Source: an uncultured Clostridia bacterium (lineage in GTDB: Bacteria > Bacillota > Clostridia > Oscillospirales > Acutalibacteraceae). Taken from it: a stretch of DNA of 34,951 nt. Positions 1-9,064 of the stretch are shown here, piece after piece. Each line of letters starts with the position of its first letter. The stretch's first letter is position 1. Where the stretch lies: assembly GCA_946041635.1 (NCBI GenBank), contig CAMGDG010000007.1, positions 1 to 34,951 on the forward strand, in the 5' to 3' direction. The notes below the pieces were generated by a model. That model did no database searches. It was not told the origin of the DNA and was given only the letters and a program-made list of their open reading frames with translations. The position numbers were made by a program, and so were the translations under genes.

Positions 1-131
1 CCCCCTCTGACGAGGGGGCTGTCGTGGCGTTGTCACGACCGGGGGAGAGAAAAACTATTTGTTTTTTGCAAATAGTGTCTCTCCCTTTGTCTTTTGCTTC
101 GCAAAATCCACCTCCCTCGTCAGAGGGAGGA
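1..131. repeat. MITE-like nested inverted-repeat element (may be truncated by the window start)
   Basis: CCCTCTGACGAGGG near the left edge is the inverted counterpart of CCCTCGTCAGAGGG near the right edge. Nested hairpins lie inside: GTCGTG..CACGAC, GGGGAGAGA..CTATTTG/CAAATAG..TCTCTCCC and TTTTGCTTCGCAAAA. No ORF. Confidence 0.6.
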
Positions 132-152
132 AAAGGATTGTTGTAATATTAA

Positions 153-189
153 GGGCTCGCTCCCGCCGTCAAATTACAGTAGAATTATC
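153..189. repeat. Dispersed repeat copy, inverted relative to 24051-24087
   Basis: CTCCCGCCGTCAAATTACAGTAGAATTATC (160-189) is the exact reverse complement of 24051-24080. With the flanking GGGCTYG the match is 36/37. Confidence 0.85.
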
Positions 190-190
190 T

Positions 191-382
191 TCTGCCTTGC
201 GGCAGAGTGATATTATTGTCCCCGGACAATAGTGTTATTGAATCCTTCGGATTCAGTGTTATTTTATTCGCAACAAACTCGCGAAGCGAATAACACTGTG
301 CGAAGCACAATAAAACTGCGAAGCAATACAACTCGCCGTATGGCGAATAAAACTGGCGTTGTATCCTTACGGGTACAACGCC
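191..382. repeat. Array of short hairpins separated by a conserved 9-nt spacer
   Basis: Spacer AGTGWTATT at 206-214, 231-239, 255-263. Its reverse complement AATAMMACT is at 289-297, 309-317, 325-333, 346-354. Different small hairpins lie between spacers. Confidence 0.75.
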
Positions 383-414
383 TTCCTCGCCGTGTTTTTA
401 TGTTATTTTAAAAC

Positions 415-1851
415 TTAATACGCCTTGCCCCAATAGAGCATTTTTGTTGCCGGCTTGCCGCAGCAAACGCATTTATCGGTAATTTGCTCCTGCTCAAAGG
501 GGATACAGCGTGAGGAAACTCCCGCCTTGTCTTTAAGCGCGTCCTCACACTCACGGTCACCGCACCACATAGCCTTTATAAAGCCGGGCTTATTATCGGC
601 GATGTCGCACAGCTCGTCAAGATTATGAGCCGTAAAGGTCATATTCTCACGGCGTTTAAGTGCGGAATTATAAAGTCCCTGATGAACTGCTTCCAGCAAT
701 TCGGGAATTTTAGTTTCAAGCTCGTCCAGAGATACAAAATACTTCTCTCTTGTATCACGGCGCACAACTACGCACTGGTTTTTCTCAATATCCTTGGGTC
801 CGATTTCCAAACGGAGGGGTACGCCCTTCATTTCATACTCGGCATATTTCCAGCCGGGAGTGTTATCGGTCAAATCTATCTTTGCACGGGCGAATTTTGA
901 AATATTCTCATAAATTTCCTGTGCTTTTTCCTTTACGCCCTCTTTATGAGCGGCAACGGGAATAACAACAACCTGTATGGGAGCGATTTTCGGGGGAAGA
1001 ACAAGTCCGTTATCGTCACCGTGAGTCATAATTATTGCGCCGATAAGGCGTGTAGTGCAGCCCCACGAGGTCTGGAACGGATATTTAAGCTTATTGTCCT
1101 TATCCTGGAACTGAATACCGAAAGCTTTTGCAAAACCGTCGCCGAAATAGTGGCTTGTACCGGACTGCAAGGCTTTACCGTCGTGCATTAAAGCCTCAAT
1201 GGTATATGTATCCTCTGCACCTGCAAAACGCTCTTTTTCGGTTTTAACGCCTTTAACAACGGGCATTGCAAGATAATTTTCGCAGAAATCCGCATACACA
1301 TTCAGCATCTTGATTGTTTCTTCCTGTGCCTCTTCTGCTGTTGCATGGATTGTATGCCCCTCCTGCCAGAGAAATTCTCTTGTGCGCAGGAACGGTCTTG
1401 TAGTTTTTTCCCAACGGACAACAGATACCCATTGATTGTAAAGCTTGGGCAGGTCACGGTAGGAATGAACTATATTTGCATAATGCTCGCAGAAAAGAGT
1501 CTCGGAGGTAGGTCGAACGCAAAGACGCTCCTCAAGCTTTTCGCTTCCGCCGTAAGTTACCCACGCAACCTCGGGAGCAAAGCCCTCAACATGGTCTTTT
1601 TCCTTGTTGAGAAGGCTTTCGGGAATGAACATGGGCATACAAACATTTTCATGCCCCGTTGCCTTAAACATTCCGTCAAGAGTTTTTTGGATGTTTTCCC
1701 AAATAGCATAGCCGTAAGGCCGTATTACCATACAGCCCTTTACGCTTGTGTATTCAACAAGCTCCGCTTTTTTCACCACATCGGTGTACCATTTGGCAAA
1801 ATCCTCATCCATTGAGGTGATTTCCTCAACCATCTTTTTTTGTTCAGCCAT
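415..1851 (-). CDS. proS: Prolyl-tRNA synthetase (archaeal/eukaryotic-like type)
   Basis: 478 aa; class II aaRS sequence with [19 protein letters not shown] and C-terminal Cys-rich [15 protein letters not shown], typical of short ProRS. Confidence 0.95.
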   Translation of the reverse strand: MAEQKKMVEEITSMDEDFAKWYTDVVKKAELVEYTSVKGCMVIRPYGYAIWENIQKTLDGMFKATGHENVCMPMFIPESLLNKEKDHVEGFAPEVAWVTYGGSEKLEERLCVRPTSETLFCEHYANIVHSYRDLPKLYNQWVSVVRWEKTTRPFLRTREFLWQEGHTIHATAEEAQEETIKMLNVYADFCENYLAMPVVKGVKTEKERFAGAEDTYTIEALMHDGKALQSGTSHYFGDGFAKAFGIQFQDKDNKLKYPFQTSWGCTTRLIGAIIMTHGDDNGLVLPPKIAPIQVVVIPVAAHKEGVKEKAQEIYENISKFARAKIDLTDNTPGWKYAEYEMKGVPLRLEIGPKDIEKNQCVVVRRDTREKYFVSLDELETKIPELLEAVHQGLYNSALKRRENMTFTAHNLDELCDIADNKPGFIKAMWCGDRECEDALKDKAGVSSRCIPFEQEQITDKCVCCGKPATKMLYWGKAY

Positions 1852-1867
1852 TTTTATCCCTCTAACT

Positions 1868-1900
1868 TAAAAATTACAGGGACAGCGTATGTGTCCCTGC
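1868..1900 (-). terminator. Intrinsic terminator-like hairpin between acpP and proS
   Basis: Minus strand CAGGGACA-loop-TGTCCCTG followed by TAATTTTT. Confidence 0.6.
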
Positions 1901-1931
1901 CATAAAAATCATATCCGCCGAAAACGGTTTA

Positions 1932-2156
1932 TCAATGTTCTTCAATAAACTTAACAATATCGGCAACAGTCTTAATATTTTCAAGATCCTCATCGGAAAT
2001 TTCCATATCGAACTCGTCCTCAAAGGTCATAACAAGATCTGCAAGGTCAATACTGTCTGCGCCCAAATCTTCAAGAAGCACGGAATCCATTGTAACATCT
2101 TCCTCTTCAAGCTCCAACTGGTCGCAGATTATATCACGGATTTTCTCAAAAACCAT
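1932..2156 (-). CDS. acpP: Acyl carrier protein
   Basis: 74 aa acidic protein with phosphopantetheine site motif GADSIDLADLVM. Confidence 0.9.
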   Translation of the reverse strand: MVFEKIRDIICDQLELEEEDVTMDSVLLEDLGADSIDLADLVMTFEDEFDMEISDEDLENIKTVADIVKFIEEH

Positions 2157-2223
2157 CGTAACACCTCCCTAAAATATTGTCCAAACATAATACTAATTAT
2201 TTTTAACGGTTTTGTCAACACCT

Positions 2224-3747
2224 TTATGGTATTTTTATAAAATCTTTAAGGAATGTAAAGTCAATATACTTTACATCTTTGATGATTTCGTAAAAGGCTT
2301 TGCATATTTCCGCACAGCCCCCGACCGTATCGCTTTCCGCATTAAAAGGCATTACAGGGTCGTGAACCGAAAGGCGGAGTAAAAACCAGCCTTTTCGCTT
2401 TTCATCGTCAAAAGACACCCTGACGCCCTCGTAATTATCAGGTGCGAGGCGCATTTCGCCGCTGTTTTCGGCGATTACCTTTATTTTTTCAATGAGTTCT
2501 TCACCGATTTCTCTGAAATTCGGCGCAGTAATATTAAACCGAAGCTCTTTTTCCTCAACGGGTTTTTTAAGGGCCTTAATACAGTCGCCTATTTTTTTAC
2601 CGTCTTTCCAAAGAACCGCCGCCTTAATAATAATCTTTGTGATAAGGTATGCGCCGTCGTCAAGATAATAGTTTTCTTTAAATGCGGCATGCCCCGAGGT
2701 TTCAATGGCAAGGGGCGTATTTTCACCTGAATCTGTGCGGCGTACTGCCTCGTCAATTACATTTTTATAGCCTCTTTTAAAGCGGATATGGCGTCCGCCC
2801 AAAGTGTTTTCAATAAAATCGTGAAGTCCGTCGCTTGTAACGGAGTCTGTTACAACCGTACCGCCCTTGTTGTTTTCAAGAGCGATGACAGACGCCAGCG
2901 CAACTATGGAATTGCGGTTTATTTCGTCGCCTTTTTCATCAACGCATGAGGCACGGTCAACATCCGTATCAAAAATTACGCCTAAATCGCAATTGTTCTC
3001 AACAGTCGCCTTACGAATAAACTCCATTGCCGTTTTATTTTCGGGGTTCGGTATATGATTGGGAAACATTCCGTCAATCTCCAAGAACTGACTTGCCGAA
3101 ACATCCGCACCCAAAGGAGCAAGCACCTTTTCGGCATAAAATCCGCCAACACCGTTGCCTGCGTCAACGGCAATTTTAAAGCCTGCGAGAGGTTTCTCGT
3201 AATTTTCAGCCCCAACTTCTTTTTTTATCATATTGCGGAGTATTTCGGAATACTCGGAAATATAGTCGATTTCCGTTATACTGCCCTTTTGACTTCCTGC
3301 TCTTTCCCCTGCATTTTCTGCGGCGGTGAGAATTTCGGTTAATTCTTCACCCGAAAGTCCGCCGTCACGGGTAAAAAATTTAAGCCCGTTGCGGTCATAA
3401 GGATGATGGCTTGCCGTAATCTGCACAGCACCGTCACAACCCATTGTAACGGTTGTCATAAACATTGCGGGAGTTGAGCAATATGAGCAGTAAAGCACAT
3501 TTACGCCCATATTAACAAGCGTTTCTGTTACGGCGTCTTTTATGCGCATTGCGGAAATTCTTGAATCGTGACCTACCGAAACGGTAAGGTCATTACACTC
3601 TTTTCCCGTCTTTTTTGAAAGAAAATCAATAAACGCTCCGCTGATTGCGGATACTGCCTCATCGGTCAGTTCGTATTGGGGGTGTTCCGTGGTTTCAATC
3701 GCCGTTCCCCGCACATCCGTTCCGCTTTTTAATTGTGTAAGCTTCAT
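2224..3747 (-). CDS. Phosphomannomutase/phosphoglucomutase family protein
   Basis: TASHHPYDRNGLKFF (active-site Ser loop) and DTDVDRA (metal loop) of the alpha-D-phosphohexomutase family. Confidence 0.88.
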   Translation of the reverse strand: MKLTQLKSGTDVRGTAIETTEHPQYELTDEAVSAISGAFIDFLSKKTGKECNDLTVSVGHDSRISAMRIKDAVTETLVNMGVNVLYCSYCSTPAMFMTTVTMGCDGAVQITASHHPYDRNGLKFFTRDGGLSGEELTEILTAAENAGERAGSQKGSITEIDYISEYSEILRNMIKKEVGAENYEKPLAGFKIAVDAGNGVGGFYAEKVLAPLGADVSASQFLEIDGMFPNHIPNPENKTAMEFIRKATVENNCDLGVIFDTDVDRASCVDEKGDEINRNSIVALASVIALENNKGGTVVTDSVTSDGLHDFIENTLGGRHIRFKRGYKNVIDEAVRRTDSGENTPLAIETSGHAAFKENYYLDDGAYLITKIIIKAAVLWKDGKKIGDCIKALKKPVEEKELRFNITAPNFREIGEELIEKIKVIAENSGEMRLAPDNYEGVRVSFDDEKRKGWFLLRLSVHDPVMPFNAESDTVGGCAEICKAFYEIIKDVKYIDFTFLKDFIKIP

Positions 3748-5021
3748 TATATCAACCCTCTTTTATTAAGCTCCTCCGCCGCCAGCATTATGCCGATTTT
3801 TCCGCTGTGGAAATTAAGACCGCCCTGCATCCAAACGGCAAACGGCTCTCGAAGCGGCGCATCCGCCGAAAGCTCAATTGACGAGCCGGAGGTAAACGCA
3901 CCTGCCGACATAATTACCTGACTGTCATAGCCCGGCATATCCCACGGCTCGGGAGTAACATATGAATCAATGGGGGCTCCTTTTTGAAGTCCCTGACAAA
4001 ATGCTATAAGATTTTCCGCTTTTTCAAGGCAAATTGCCTGTATTATATCGTGGCGTGTTTCGTCGGTTTCGGGAGTGACCTTAAATCCCAAATCAGAGAA
4101 AAGCGACGCCGCAAATACCGCTGTTTTAAGCGCCTCGCCCACCACATGGGGAGCATGGAAAAGCCCCATAAACAGATTTCTGTTCTGCCCCAAGGTTGAG
4201 CCCAATTCCGTTCCCAAACCGGGAGTAGTAAGGCGGTAGCCGCAAAGCTCCACTAAATCAGCCCTGCCTGCTATGTAGCCGCCTGACGGTGCAATGCCGC
4301 CGCCGGGATTTTTTATAAGAGAGCCTGCCATTAAATCTGCACCCACATCGCAGGGCTCTTTTTTCTCGGTAAATTCACCGTAACAATTATCCACCATAAC
4401 TATTGCACGGCTGTTTACTTTATGAACAATATCGCAAACTTTTTCTATCTCGTCAATAGAAATTGTGTGGCGCAGGGAATAACCTCGGGAGCGCTGAATA
4501 TATACCATTCTGACATCGCTTTGTGATGCCGCTGTTTCAATCGCCGCAAAATCAAGCTCGTCATTATCGGTCATATCCACCTGACCGTATTTTACGCCGA
4601 AATCCGCCAAAGTGCCCTGTCCCGAGTTTTTTCCGCCGATACCGATTACGGGGTGAATTGTGTCATAGGGAGCACCCGTAACGCACAGCAGCTTATCCCC
4701 GGGGCGCAAAATTCCGTAAAGACAAACGGCAAGGGTGTGTGTGCCGCAGGCAAGAGCACCTGCACGGATAATTGCGCTCTCGGCGCCGAAAATATCGGCG
4801 GTAAGGCGGTCAAGCTTATCCCTGCCCTTGTCGCTGTAACCGTATCCTGTTGTGGTGTTAAAATCCGTTTCGTCAACACGGTTTTTTATGAAAGCAGAAA
4901 GCACCTTTTGCTGATTGTATTCCGTTATTTCGTCAATGCCCCAAAAGGCTTTTTCCGCCTTTTTAAGAGCAGTTTCCGAAAGAGATTTTACTCTTTCGCT
5001 GATTTCAAAAAATTCAAGCAT
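3747..5021 (-). CDS. Methionine gamma-lyase family / 'aluminum resistance' family PLP enzyme
   Basis: 424 aa; TTGYGYSDKGRDKLDRL, VDNCYGEFTE, SLIKNPGGGIAPSGGYIAG (PLP-lysine context). Confidence 0.82.
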   Translation of the reverse strand: MLEFFEISERVKSLSETALKKAEKAFWGIDEITEYNQQKVLSAFIKNRVDETDFNTTTGYGYSDKGRDKLDRLTADIFGAESAIIRAGALACGTHTLAVCLYGILRPGDKLLCVTGAPYDTIHPVIGIGGKNSGQGTLADFGVKYGQVDMTDNDELDFAAIETAASQSDVRMVYIQRSRGYSLRHTISIDEIEKVCDIVHKVNSRAIVMVDNCYGEFTEKKEPCDVGADLMAGSLIKNPGGGIAPSGGYIAGRADLVELCGYRLTTPGLGTELGSTLGQNRNLFMGLFHAPHVVGEALKTAVFAASLFSDLGFKVTPETDETRHDIIQAICLEKAENLIAFCQGLQKGAPIDSYVTPEPWDMPGYDSQVIMSAGAFTSGSSIELSADAPLREPFAVWMQGGLNFHSGKIGIMLAAEELNKRGLI

Positions 5022-5026
5022 ACCGT

Positions 5027-5743
5027 TTATCCTTTGCTTTTGTATTCATATATTTCCCCGGCTTTTTCAAAGCCGATATTTTCGTAAAAATCAAGATTGT
5101 GTTCTTCGCACACAAGATACACATCTTCGCACGGAGAAATCGTTAGAAGTTTTTTAACTATCGCTGTTCCCTTTCCCCGATTTCTGTATTGAGCCTTTGT
5201 ATAAATATCGGAAATTATCGCCGCATCTTCATTAAAAGAAATAAATCCGCCGCTGATAAGTTCGCCGTTTTCTTCAATTAACGCTCCCTCACAGCGGCCT
5301 TTAAGATTAAGATACATCTTATATGATATATCATCGGCGAAATCGGGCAAAAGCTCCGTATTAAGCCTTTTTATTTCTCCGAATCGGGTATATTTTATGC
5401 CCGTGCTCTGCGAAGCGGACTGAACCGAAATATGCAATAGATATTTTTTATCTATCGGTAAAAACGGTAATTTGTCGGGAGAAACAACTATGCCGTTTAT
5501 TATGGCAGAAAGCTCCTCAAAATCCGTATTTTCATCGGCAAACAGCAAGGTTTTATCCTCTTGACACACCGATAAAACCGCTGTTATATTACCTTTTTCA
5601 TCATACTGTACCCACAGATTGCCGCTTTTAACATCGTTTTCAAGATAGAATTGTGTGTATGACAAAAAAACTGCCGTTCGGTCTTTTCCCAAATAGACAA
5701 AAATTAACTTATCCACATATTCTGCGGCTTTAACCATTTGCAA
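5027..5743 (-). CDS. GNAT family N-acetyltransferase
   Basis: C-terminal GNAT motif: AIISDIYTKAQYRNRGKGTAIVKKLL ... FYENIGFEKAGEIYEY. Confidence 0.75.
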   Translation of the reverse strand: MQMVKAAEYVDKLIFVYLGKDRTAVFLSYTQFYLENDVKSGNLWVQYDEKGNITAVLSVCQEDKTLLFADENTDFEELSAIINGIVVSPDKLPFLPIDKKYLLHISVQSASQSTGIKYTRFGEIKRLNTELLPDFADDISYKMYLNLKGRCEGALIEENGELISGGFISFNEDAAIISDIYTKAQYRNRGKGTAIVKKLLTISPCEDVYLVCEEHNLDFYENIGFEKAGEIYEYKSKG

Positions 5744-6755
5744 ATTCCTCTAAAAGCGCCTTTGTCAGTTTTTCCACGCTCTCCATATCCCTAACTGCGC
5801 CCACAGAGGAGGCAGAATGAATGTATCTGCACGGCAGAGACACGGCAATAGTCTGAATACCTCCTGACGCCTTGTGTATGGCAGAAGCGTCGTTCCCGCC
5901 TGCCACAACGGTTTTGGTCTGGCAGGGAATCCCTTGCTTTTCGGCAATTTCGAAGGCTTTTTTATATAAATCCTTATTATAAACCGTACCTCTGTCCATA
6001 AAGGAAACAACTGCGCCGCCGCACACCTTGCAAACCTTTTTGCGGTCGGGAGTATCGGGAATATCTGAGGCTGTTGTGGTCTCAACTACTATTGCGTAAT
6101 CGGGATTAACCGTGTATGCGCTGACGGCGGCTCCCCTTGTTCCGACTTCCTCCTGAACGGTAAAAACACAGGTGTAGTCAATTTTTGACTTTTCCTGCAA
6201 CAATTCCAAAAGCACGGCACAGCCTACACGGTCATCAAGTGCCTTTGACTTAACAAATCCGTCGCCGAAGCAAACAAAATCCGATTTAAAATATCCGAAA
6301 TCACCGAGAGCAATTTTCTTTTCTGCCTCTTCACGGCTGTTAAAACCGAAATCCGCTGAAATATCGGTAATTTTCGGGATTGTTTTGCCCTCGTCACCCT
6401 CACATTGGTGAATTGCCTTGCCGCCTGCAACGCCGTTACAGCCGTTTACGGTAATCCGTTTCCCGAAAAGTGCCGAATCGTCTAATCCGCCAACGGGCGC
6501 AAGACAAATATATCCCTCCTCGGTGATATATGTTACAATAAATCCCACCTCGTCCATGTGGGCAAAAAGCGCAACATGATTTTTAGGCTTTTTTTCACCT
6601 TTTTTATTTACAATCAAATTGCCGAGGGCGTCAATTTTATATGAGCAATCCTCGGGGAGCATGGATATTATCATATCCCTTACGCTTTTTTCATCACCCG
6701 ATGTACCGTTGCACATACATAATTTTTCAAGCAGCTTCATTTTCATTCCTTTCAC
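5730..6755 (-). CDS. M42 family metallopeptidase
   Basis: LFAHMDEVGFIV, KALDDRVGCAVLLELL, VQEEVGTRGAAV; overlaps the upstream M42 gene by 4 nt. Confidence 0.88.
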   Translation of the reverse strand: MKGMKMKLLEKLCMCNGTSGDEKSVRDMIISMLPEDCSYKIDALGNLIVNKKGEKKPKNHVALFAHMDEVGFIVTYITEEGYICLAPVGGLDDSALFGKRITVNGCNGVAGGKAIHQCEGDEGKTIPKITDISADFGFNSREEAEKKIALGDFGYFKSDFVCFGDGFVKSKALDDRVGCAVLLELLQEKSKIDYTCVFTVQEEVGTRGAAVSAYTVNPDYAIVVETTTASDIPDTPDRKKVCKVCGGAVVSFMDRGTVYNKDLYKKAFEIAEKQGIPCQTKTVVAGGNDASAIHKASGGIQTIAVSLPCRYIHSASSVGAVRDMESVEKLTKALLEEFANG

Positions 6756-7753
6756 ACCCTTTCAAGAAAACTGGCAATAAGCTTTGCGCAGTTTTCAATA
6801 TCACGCACATCTGCCGTTTCAACAGGCGTATGCATATATTTTTGCGGCAGAGAAACAAGGGCTGAGGGTACACCGCCCCGTGATACGGTTATATGGTCGG
6901 CATTGGTGCCTGTTCTGCCGTTCATTATCTCTTTTTGATACGGAATACCTTTTTCCTCTGCAATTTTTACAAGCAATTCCGACAAGCCTCGGTCAAGTAT
7001 GGGAGAAAAACCAATCATGGGGCCTTTTCCCAATTTTCCGCACTCACGGATATTTGAATCGGGAGTGTGAGCAAAGCTTACATCAACCGCCAAGGACAAA
7101 TCCGCTCCTGCATTAAATGCGGCGCAGGTTGCCCCTGATCCCCCTGTTTCTTCCTGTGCGGACAAAACAAGGGTAATTTTATTCTCGGTTTTTGTGTATT
7201 CAAGGGCTTTTAAAAGCACTGCGACGCCGCCTCTGTCATCAATGTACGGTGAAGAGACTGCATTTTCGCCCATTTCATAAAAGCAGGGCTTAAAGCTGAC
7301 CTTATCGCCCAAGGCAACAGCATTTTCAGCCTGCTCTTTTGTCATTCCTATGTCTGCAACGCATGTTCCGTCCTTTGAAACACGGCTTTCGCCCTCTGAA
7401 AGATGAGGCGGAACGGTGCATACAACGCCGAAAATATCTTTTTTACCGTGAATAATTAACTCCGCACCTTCAACGGTACGCATATCCACGCCGCCGACCT
7501 TGCTGAGACGCAAAAATCCGCCGTCTTCAATACCCGTTACCACAAAGCCTATTGTATCAAGGTGCGCATCCAGCAAAATGTGCTTTCCTTTTCCCTCACG
7601 CCCAATAATAATACTGCCTGTGTCGTCACAGGATACGCTTCCGTATTGTGAAAAAAGCTCCTTTAAGCTTTCAAAGGAGCTTTTCTCCTCCCCCGCAACG
7701 CCTGCGTGAGAGGTTAATTTTTGTAAAAGTAATTTGGTTTCCAAATAAATCAC
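6752..7753 (-). CDS. M42 family metallopeptidase (second paralog)
   Basis: LLDAHLDTIGFVV, PYIDDRGGVAVLLKAL, SAQEETGGSGA; adjacent divergent paralog of 5730-6755. Confidence 0.85.
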   Translation of the reverse strand: MIYLETKLLLQKLTSHAGVAGEEKSSFESLKELFSQYGSVSCDDTGSIIIGREGKGKHILLDAHLDTIGFVVTGIEDGGFLRLSKVGGVDMRTVEGAELIIHGKKDIFGVVCTVPPHLSEGESRVSKDGTCVADIGMTKEQAENAVALGDKVSFKPCFYEMGENAVSSPYIDDRGGVAVLLKALEYTKTENKITLVLSAQEETGGSGATCAAFNAGADLSLAVDVSFAHTPDSNIRECGKLGKGPMIGFSPILDRGLSELLVKIAEEKGIPYQKEIMNGRTGTNADHITVSRGGVPSALVSLPQKYMHTPVETADVRDIENCAKLIASFLERV

Positions 7754-7783
7754 CCTTATATTACGGAAAATATAACAACAAAA

Positions 7784-9064
7784 TTAGATTTCAACGCCGC
7801 CTACGGGACGTATCATCAAAACATAGCAAGAACCGTCACCGAACACGCTTTCCATTGCGTTTTTATAATCGCTCAAAAGCTCTTCGGGCACAAATGCCTG
7901 AATTGTACCTGCAAAGCCGCCGCCGTGAACACGCCAAGCGCCCTTGCCCGAAAGTATGCTCTCGCTTATTGCAAGCGCCAGCGACACAGGCTGAACAGAG
8001 GGCTGTTTGGTTGAAAATACATTCTGATTATACATATATGAAGAAGCGCCGCTTTCAAGTATGTATTCCTTAAAGGCTTCAAAGTCGCCTTTTTTCAATG
8101 CGTCAACTTCATCTAAAACTCTTGCGTTATCAGCGAAGAAATGGATTGCACGAAGAACTGCTCTGTCGCCCAATTTTTCACGGATTGCGGGGATATTCTT
8201 CTTAAACTCGGCCTCGTCCACCTCACGGAGCACCTTTTTGCCGAAGAACTCGGCTACCGACTCCATCTCTCTGCGGATTGCCGCATAATCGTCGGTCAAA
8301 TCTGAGTGGCTTCCCTTTGTATCCACTATGCAAAGAGCATGGCCGCAGGAAGCAAAGTCAAACTTAACCTCGTTGATTACAGGCTCGGAAGGATCGTTAA
8401 AATCAATAGTAACAAAGCCGCCGACAGAGCACGCCGTCTGATCCATAAGACCGCAGGGCTTGTCAAAATAAACATTTTCCGCATACTGTGCAATTTTTGC
8501 GATTGTTACGGAGTCAACCTTTCCGTCGTTATAAAGGTAGTTGAGCATTGTTCCCACAAGCACCTCATAAGCCGCTGACGAGGAAAGCCCTGAGCCTGAA
8601 AGCACGCTGGACATTGTTGCGGCGTCAAATCCGCCGATTTCATAACCGTACTTTTTAAAGCCTGCGCACATACCTCTTACAAGAGCGGGCGAATGGCCTT
8701 TTTCATCCTCTTTTATTTCAAGGTCGGTAATATCGCACACATCCATATCGTAGCCTCTTGACTTAACACGAACTATGTTTTCATCATTTTTTGCGGCAAC
8801 TGCGATAGCGTCAAGGTTAATTCCTGCCGCCAACACTCTTCCGTGGTTATGGTCGGTATGATTGCCACCTACCTCTGTTCTGCCGGGAGCAGAGAAAAGT
8901 CTTGCGTCCCTGTCCTCACCGAACAGCTTTGCAAAATCATCGGCAAGGCTTACATATCGCTCATGCTGTGCTTTAACTGCCTCGTCTGTAACATATACTC
9001 TTTTAAAGCGGCTGTCGTATGCACCGCTTTCAATTTCATTCTTCAACAGGCTGATTTTTGCCAT
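7784..9064 (-). CDS. galK: Galactokinase
   Basis: APGRTEVGGNHTDHNHGRVLA signature, SGSGLSSSAAYEVL (GHMP motif), WRVHGGGFAGTIQAF. Confidence 0.93.
   Translation of the reverse strand: MAKISLLKNEIESGAYDSRFKRVYVTDEAVKAQHERYVSLADDFAKLFGEDRDARLFSAPGRTEVGGNHTDHNHGRVLAAGINLDAIAVAAKNDENIVRVKSRGYDMDVCDITDLEIKEDEKGHSPALVRGMCAGFKKYGYEIGGFDAATMSSVLSGSGLSSSAAYEVLVGTMLNYLYNDGKVDSVTIAKIAQYAENVYFDKPCGLMDQTACSVGGFVTIDFNDPSEPVINEVKFDFASCGHALCIVDTKGSHSDLTDDYAAIRREMESVAEFFGKKVLREVDEAEFKKNIPAIREKLGDRAVLRAIHFFADNARVLDEVDALKKGDFEAFKEYILESGASSYMYNQNVFSTKQPSVQPVSLALAISESILSGKGAWRVHGGGFAGTIQAFVPEELLSDYKNAMESVFGDGSCYVLMIRPVGGVEI

Noticed and set aside
191-382. CRISPR array interpretation of the hairpin array
   Set aside because: The conserved part is only 9 nt, the variable parts are self-complementary and short, orientation switches mid-array, and no cas genes are in the window.
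1345-1815. 156-aa plus-strand ORF antisense to proS (and similar antisense ORFs across the track)
   Set aside because: Fully inside a well-supported gene on the opposite strand, no recognisable domain, no RBS logic; typical shadow ORF.
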